Assembly (NCBI GenBank): GCA_029975965.1
Contig: JARKOV010000074.1
Location: forward strand, 1 to 32,120
DNA: 32,120 nucleotides
From: Anaerolinea sp.
Lineage (GTDB): Bacteria; Chloroflexota; Anaerolineae; Anaerolineales; Anaerolineaceae
Reading direction: 5' to 3'
Numbering within the stretch: the first letter of the stretch is position 1; each line of letters begins with the position of its first letter. Below are positions 28,543 through 32,120 of the stretch, in pieces. The notes under the pieces were generated by a model. It saw only the letters and a program-made list of their open reading frames with translations. It had not been told where the DNA came from and ran no database searches. The translations under genes were made by a program, and so were the position numbers.

Positions 28543-30369
28543 ATGGAAAAACACTGGTCAAGACCCTTCCCGGTCATCTTAATCCCCGTCTTCGAGGGAT
28601 ATCCTTTTGAAAACTCGATTGCCCTTGCCAACCAGCTCAAAGGCGTCAAGCGCCTGTTGGGGCTGGTGCGGGTGAACCCGGGCGAGCCGCTCTCCAGCGG
28701 TAACCTCACCGTCCGTGCCATGCGCAAAATGCTGCGCAAGACGGCCAAGCCGCATGGCATCGAAGAGCGACTGCATATCTCGGTGTCCTATGACCCCTGG
28801 CAAGACCTGCACGGCGATATCCGGCAACTCAAGCCCGACCTGGTGATTTTAGATTGGGAAACCTTCGAAATGTGCGACAGCGATACCCGCGGCGAGGTGC
28901 TGGGAAACCTGGGCGCCAACCTGGCCGTGGTGTGCGGGCAATTGCCCCGAAAGATCAACTCCTCGCTGGTCCCGTTGCGCGGCGGTCCGCACGCCCAACT
29001 GGCACTGCGCCTGACGCTGGCTCTGCCTGCCCACCAGATCTCGTCGGTGCACCTGGTGCCCGAAAATCACCCGGCCGGGGCGGTGCAGGCCTCGTTCCGC
29101 GGGTTACAGCGCATCCTGCCGGCCTTGCCCGAGGTGAAATATGAGGTGTTACCCTCCAGCAACCCGGTCGCAAAGATCCTGGATTTATCGGCCGGCGTTG
29201 ACCTGCTGGTGATTGGGGCCACGGCGCGCACCGACAGCAACGGGCGGCTGGTCAGCACGACCGCCTCCGAGCTGGTGAAAACCTGCCCTTGCCCGCTGGT
29301 GATGGTCAAGTCCGAGCGCAGCGAGCCGGGCTCCTTTGTCGGCCCCGAGGCGGAGCGCTCCGGCAGCCAGGCGCTCTCGATCCTGGTGGACAAGTGGTTT
29401 GCCGAGAACACCTTTCACGCCAGCGAGTTTGACGATCTGAACGCGCTGCTGGCGCTCAAGCGCGCTCAAAACGTCACCGTCAGCCTGGCGCTGCCCGCGC
29501 TGAACGAAGAAAAGACCGTCGGGCATGTGCTTTCCACGGTGCTGAAAACACTGGTCGATAAATACCCGCTGCTGGACGAGGTGGTGTTGATCGACTCGAA
29601 TTCCAGCGACCACACCCGCGAGATCGCCGAGAGCCTGGGGGTGCCGGTCTTCATCCACCAGGAGCTGCTCCCGCAGTACGGCGCGCGCGCCGGGAAAGGT
29701 GAGGCGCTCTGGAAAAGCCTGTACGTCACCCGCGGCGACATCGTGCTGTGGATCGACTCCGACATCGTCAACATCCACCCGCGTTTTGTCTACGGGGTGT
29801 TGGGCCCCTTGCTCCTCGAGCCAGACATCCAGTTTGTCAAGGGCTTTTACCAGCGACCGTTGCGCTCGGGGCGCAAGGTGCAATCCACCGGGGGAGGGCG
29901 GGTGACCGAGCTCACCGCCCGCCCGCTGATCAATCTGTTTTACCCCGAGCTCTCCGGCGTGATCCAGCCTCTCTCCGGCGAATACGGCGGGCGCCGCGCC
30001 GCGCTGGAGCAATTGACCTTTTGCTCCGGCTACGGGGTCGAGACCAGCCTGCTGATCGACGCCTACGAAAAATTCGGTCTGAAGAGCATCGCCCAGGTCG
30101 ACCTGCTCGAGCGCATCCACCACAACCAGTCTCTCCAGGCGCTGAGCAAGATGTCTTTTGTCATCATCCAGACCGTCCTCACCCGCCTGGAAAAGCGTTT
30201 CCAGGCGCCCATTCTCGAGGAGATCAACAAATCGATGAAGCTGATCGAGTACATCCACGGCGAATATTATCTGGACGTGCAAGACCTGGTCGAACAGGAT
30301 CGACCGCCGATGGTCACGTTGCCCGAATACTGCGAGAAATATGGGCTGGCGGAGCCGGCGCATGCCTGA
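28543..30369 (+). CDS. gpgS: Tandem UspA-like domains fused to glucosyl-3-phosphoglycerate synthase
   Basis: 608 residues from ATG 28543, with AGGAGG six bases upstream. Residues 8-130 and 135-257 are two universal-stress-protein-like domains (PVILIPVFEGYPFENSIALA; SLVPLRGGPHAQLALRLTLAL ... VDLLVIGATART ... TASELVKTCPCPLVMVKS). The second lacks the Gly-Ser of the ATP-binding motif. Residues 280-608 are a full GT81 enzyme: LALPALNEEKTVGHVLSTVL, VVLIDSNSSDHT, LWIDSDIVN (D405, D407), GGRVTELTARPLINLFYPEL, GVIQPLSGEYGGRRAALEQ, GYGVETSLLIDAYEKFGL, QVDLLERIHHNQSLQALSKMS. GpgS moves glucose from NDP-glucose to 3-phosphoglycerate. Typical GpgS is 300-350 residues, so the N-terminal half is extra. Overlaps the phosphatase gene by eight bases. 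Confidence 0.93.
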   Translation: MEKHWSRPFPVILIPVFEGYPFENSIALANQLKGVKRLLGLVRVNPGEPLSSGNLTVRAMRKMLRKTAKPHGIEERLHISVSYDPWQDLHGDIRQLKPDLVILDWETFEMCDSDTRGEVLGNLGANLAVVCGQLPRKINSSLVPLRGGPHAQLALRLTLALPAHQISSVHLVPENHPAGAVQASFRGLQRILPALPEVKYEVLPSSNPVAKILDLSAGVDLLVIGATARTDSNGRLVSTTASELVKTCPCPLVMVKSERSEPGSFVGPEAERSGSQALSILVDKWFAENTFHASEFDDLNALLALKRAQNVTVSLALPALNEEKTVGHVLSTVLKTLVDKYPLLDEVVLIDSNSSDHTREIAESLGVPVFIHQELLPQYGARAGKGEALWKSLYVTRGDIVLWIDSDIVNIHPRFVYGVLGPLLLEPDIQFVKGFYQRPLRSGRKVQSTGGGRVTELTARPLINLFYPELSGVIQPLSGEYGGRRAALEQLTFCSGYGVETSLLIDAYEKFGLKSIAQVDLLERIHHNQSLQALSKMSFVIIQTVLTRLEKRFQAPILEEINKSMKLIEYIHGEYYLDVQDLVEQDRPPMVTLPEYCEKYGLAEPAHA

Positions 30370-31009
30370 TACGCCGGATCGACAATTCACCGTCACGCTG
30401 TGGCTGGTGCGCCACGGCCAGACCGACTGGAACCTGGAGGGGCGCTACCAGGGCCAAACCGACCTGCCGTTGAACGCCACCGGCCTGGCGGAAGCCGAGC
30501 GCGCCGCCGCCCTGCTGGCAGGTCAGCCGATCGACGCCATTTACACCAGCGACCTGCGCCGCGCTGAGCAGACCGCTGCGGCTATCGCCCGCGCCTGCGG
30601 CATCCCTTACCGGGTTGAGGCTCGCCTGCGCGAGATCGACCTGGGCGAATGGGAGGGCGAGCTGTTTGCCGATATCAAAGCCCGCCACCCTGAGCTGATC
30701 GAGGCGCGCCGGCGCGACCCGCTGGACTTCCGCGCCCCCGGCGCTGAGTCGCTGCGCGAGGTGGCGGAGCGCGTCTGCGAAGCCACCGACGCCATCGCCG
30801 CGCGCCACCCGGGAGAGACGGTGGTGATCGTCTCGCACGGGGTGGCCCTGGCGCCGTTGATCACCCGCGCCGCCGGCGAAGATTTGGCGCAGGCGTATCG
30901 CTTCATTCCCGACAACGCCGCGCCGCAGCAGGTGGTCGTCCAACTTAACCCGGAGGGTCGGAAAAATTCTCCCGGCGAAGTGAGCGCCGATCGGGAAAAT
31001 TTGCGATGA
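30362..31009 (+). CDS. gpgP: Histidine phosphatase, likely glucosyl-3-phosphoglycerate phosphatase
   Basis: 215 residues of the phosphoglycerate-mutase-like histidine phosphatase family: LVRHGQTDWNLEGRYQGQTDLPLN (catalytic H18), YTSDLRRAEQTAAAI, LREIDLGEWEG and the second histidine in VIVSHGVALAP. The position directly after gpgS and an eight-base overlap suggest it removes the phosphate from glucosyl-3-phosphoglycerate, the role of GpgP in mycobacteria. The 3' end is extended and polar. The start at ATG 30362 is within the gpgS end; an in-frame start at 30341 is less likely. Because this family is promiscuous, the substrate is inferred from context. Confidence 0.8.
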   Translation: MPDTPDRQFTVTLWLVRHGQTDWNLEGRYQGQTDLPLNATGLAEAERAAALLAGQPIDAIYTSDLRRAEQTAAAIARACGIPYRVEARLREIDLGEWEGELFADIKARHPELIEARRRDPLDFRAPGAESLREVAERVCEATDAIAARHPGETVVIVSHGVALAPLITRAAGEDLAQAYRFIPDNAAPQQVVVQLNPEGRKNSPGEVSADRENLR

Positions 31010-32120
31010 CCTCTTTACCCGGCGGTTCGCCTGCTTCGAAAAGGTGGGAGGATATCCTCGCGAATTTGACCGTGCTTTACGGTTCGGAAACTGCCGCTGG
31101 CGCTGCCGCCCAGCTCGCTGCGCGCCTGGAGCGCTTCGCTCGCGACCACCAGGTTCCGCCGGTGCGCCGCCTCGACCCGCGCGACGCGCTGCTGATCACC
31201 TACGGCGACCAGTTCCAGGAGACAGGCAAAACGCCGCTGCGTTGCTTGTTCGAGTTCTGTGACCAATTCCTCACCGGCGTGTTCACCGGCGTGCACATCT
31301 TGCCCTTCTTTCCTTACACTTCCGACGACGGGTTCTCGGTCGTCGATTACCGCCAGGTGGACCCCAACCTCGGCGACTGGGAGGATGTCCGGCGCATCGC
31401 CGCTCAATTCCGCCTGATGGTGGACGCTGTGCTCAACCATTGCTCGGTGAAGAACGCCTGGTTCCAGGGCTTTCTCGCCGGCGACCCGGCCTACCGCGAT
31501 TATTTCGTCACCGCAGACCCCGCCCTGGACCTTTCGCAGGTGGTGCGCCCGCGGGCTCTGCCCCTGCTGACCCCTTTCGAAACCGCCGCCGGCACGCGGC
31601 ACGTCTGGACGACCTTCAGTGCCGACCAGGTTGACCTGAATTACGCCAACTCCGCCGTCTTGCTGGAGATGATCGATATCCTTCTCGGTTACGTCGCCCG
31701 CGGCGCGCAGATCATCCGCCTGGACGCCATCGCCTACCTGTGGAAAGAAGTCGGCACGCCCTGCATCCACCTGCCGCAGACTCACCGCGCGGTGCAGCTT
31801 TTCCGTGCCGTGCTGGAGCTGGTCGCGCCGGGCACGGTGCTGATCACCGAGACCAACGTGCCGCACCGCGACAACGTGGCCTACTTCGGGGACGGGACCA
31901 ATGAGGCGCAACTGGTTTACAATTTCGCCCTGCCCCCGCTCACCCTGCACGCTTTGCAGACCGGCGACGGGCGCGTGTTGAGCGAGTGGGCGGGCTCGTT
32001 ATCGTTGCCCTCGCCAGAGACCACCTTCTTCAACTTCCTGGCCTCGCACGACGGCATCGGGTTGAACCCCGCGCGCGGCCTGCTGGCGGACGCAGAGATT
32101 GAGCGCGTTATCGAGCGGGC
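31006..32120 (+). CDS. GH13_18 phosphorylase, likely glucosylglycerate phosphorylase, cut by right edge
   Basis: 371 codons visible, no stop. ATG 31006 overlaps the phosphatase stop (ATGA). The sucrose phosphorylase family pattern is clear: LITYGDQ, VHILPFFPYTSDDGFSVVDYRQVDPNLGDW, MVDAVLNHCS, nucleophile D240 in IIRLDAIAYLWKE, acid/base E282 in ITETNVPHRDNVAYFG, and stabiliser D349 in FFNFLASHDGIGLNPARG. About 60 residues precede the catalytic barrel, longer than in sucrose phosphorylase and like the glucosylglycerate phosphorylase/YcjM group. With gpgS and gpgP before it, phosphorolysis of glucosylglycerate to glucose-1-phosphate and glycerate is the most likely reaction. Sucrose or glucosylglycerol are less likely. 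Confidence 0.85.
   Translation, partial: MTSLPGGSPASKRWEDILANLTVLYGSETAAGAAAQLAARLERFARDHQVPPVRRLDPRDALLITYGDQFQETGKTPLRCLFEFCDQFLTGVFTGVHILPFFPYTSDDGFSVVDYRQVDPNLGDWEDVRRIAAQFRLMVDAVLNHCSVKNAWFQGFLAGDPAYRDYFVTADPALDLSQVVRPRALPLLTPFETAAGTRHVWTTFSADQVDLNYANSAVLLEMIDILLGYVARGAQIIRLDAIAYLWKEVGTPCIHLPQTHRAVQLFRAVLELVAPGTVLITETNVPHRDNVAYFGDGTNEAQLVYNFALPPLTLHALQTGDGRVLSEWAGSLSLPSPETTFFNFLASHDGIGLNPARGLLADAEIERVIER

Overview
The window looks like a chromosomal stretch from a GC-rich, fermentative or facultatively respiring bacterium. The best guess is phylum Chloroflexota, class Anaerolineae. This is inferred from the mix of glycoside hydrolases, an iron-uptake feo cluster, a glucosylglycerate pathway and dispersed palindromic repeats; no rRNA or marker gene here proves it. 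No tRNA, rRNA, CRISPR array, transposase or phage gene was seen. Both ends cut through genes.

Layout. (1) 1-5.9 kb: a truncated exported DUF5060-type glycoside hydrolase, a small GyrI-like ligand-binding protein, and a two-gene unit made of an unusual flippase (exported domain fused to a MOP-type transporter) followed by a GH5 endoglycosylceramidase-like enzyme. (2) 6-10.4 kb: an iron/heme block with ferrochelatase, divergent feoA-feoB-feoC, and a convergent bacterioferritin. Two strong hairpins and a G-quadruplex motif separate feoC from bacterioferritin. (3) 10.5-10.8 kb: tandem 107-bp palindromic repeats. (4) 10.8-13.5 kb: a cysteine-free Crp/Fnr regulator divergent from a CxxC redox protein (hybrid-cluster-protein-associated type) and a YwiC-like membrane protein, then mobA. 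The divergent promoter carries a dyad that is correctly placed for class II activation. (5) 13.7-14.6 kb: a DmeF-like metal exporter. (6) 14.8-23.7 kb, all minus strand: a self-contained phosphotransferase (PTS) locus. In transcription order it holds a PRD regulator, EIIA, EIIB, ascorbate-type EIIC, nagA, a UPF0309-type SIS protein, HPr and Enzyme I. An intrinsic terminator sits between the transporter genes and nagA. (7) 23.9-27.2 kb: a divergent aldehyde-dehydrogenase-family gene, a single 107-bp palindromic element, and D-galactonate dehydratase. (8) 27.3-32.1 kb: a compact four-gene operon. It encodes a GT4 glycosyltransferase, a tandem UspA-GpgS fusion, a histidine phosphatase (GpgP-like) and a GH13_18 phosphorylase that runs off the right edge.

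How the genes work together. The PTS locus would take up and phosphorylate a sugar, probably N-acetylated, and deacetylate it with NagA; no NagB deaminase is present, so the SIS protein is the candidate for the next step. The right-hand operon would make glucosyl-3-phosphoglycerate, dephosphorylate it to the compatible solute glucosylglycerate, possibly extend it with the GT4, and recover it by phosphorolysis. The iron block couples Fe(II) uptake, heme insertion and iron storage. The Crp/Fnr block looks like a small anaerobic or nitrosative-stress unit. The most novel-looking items are the UspA-GpgS fusion with make-and-break enzymes in one operon, the amino-sugar-like PTS locus with its internal terminator, the class II site next to an altered Crp/Fnr recognition helix, and the exported-domain flippase paired with GH5.
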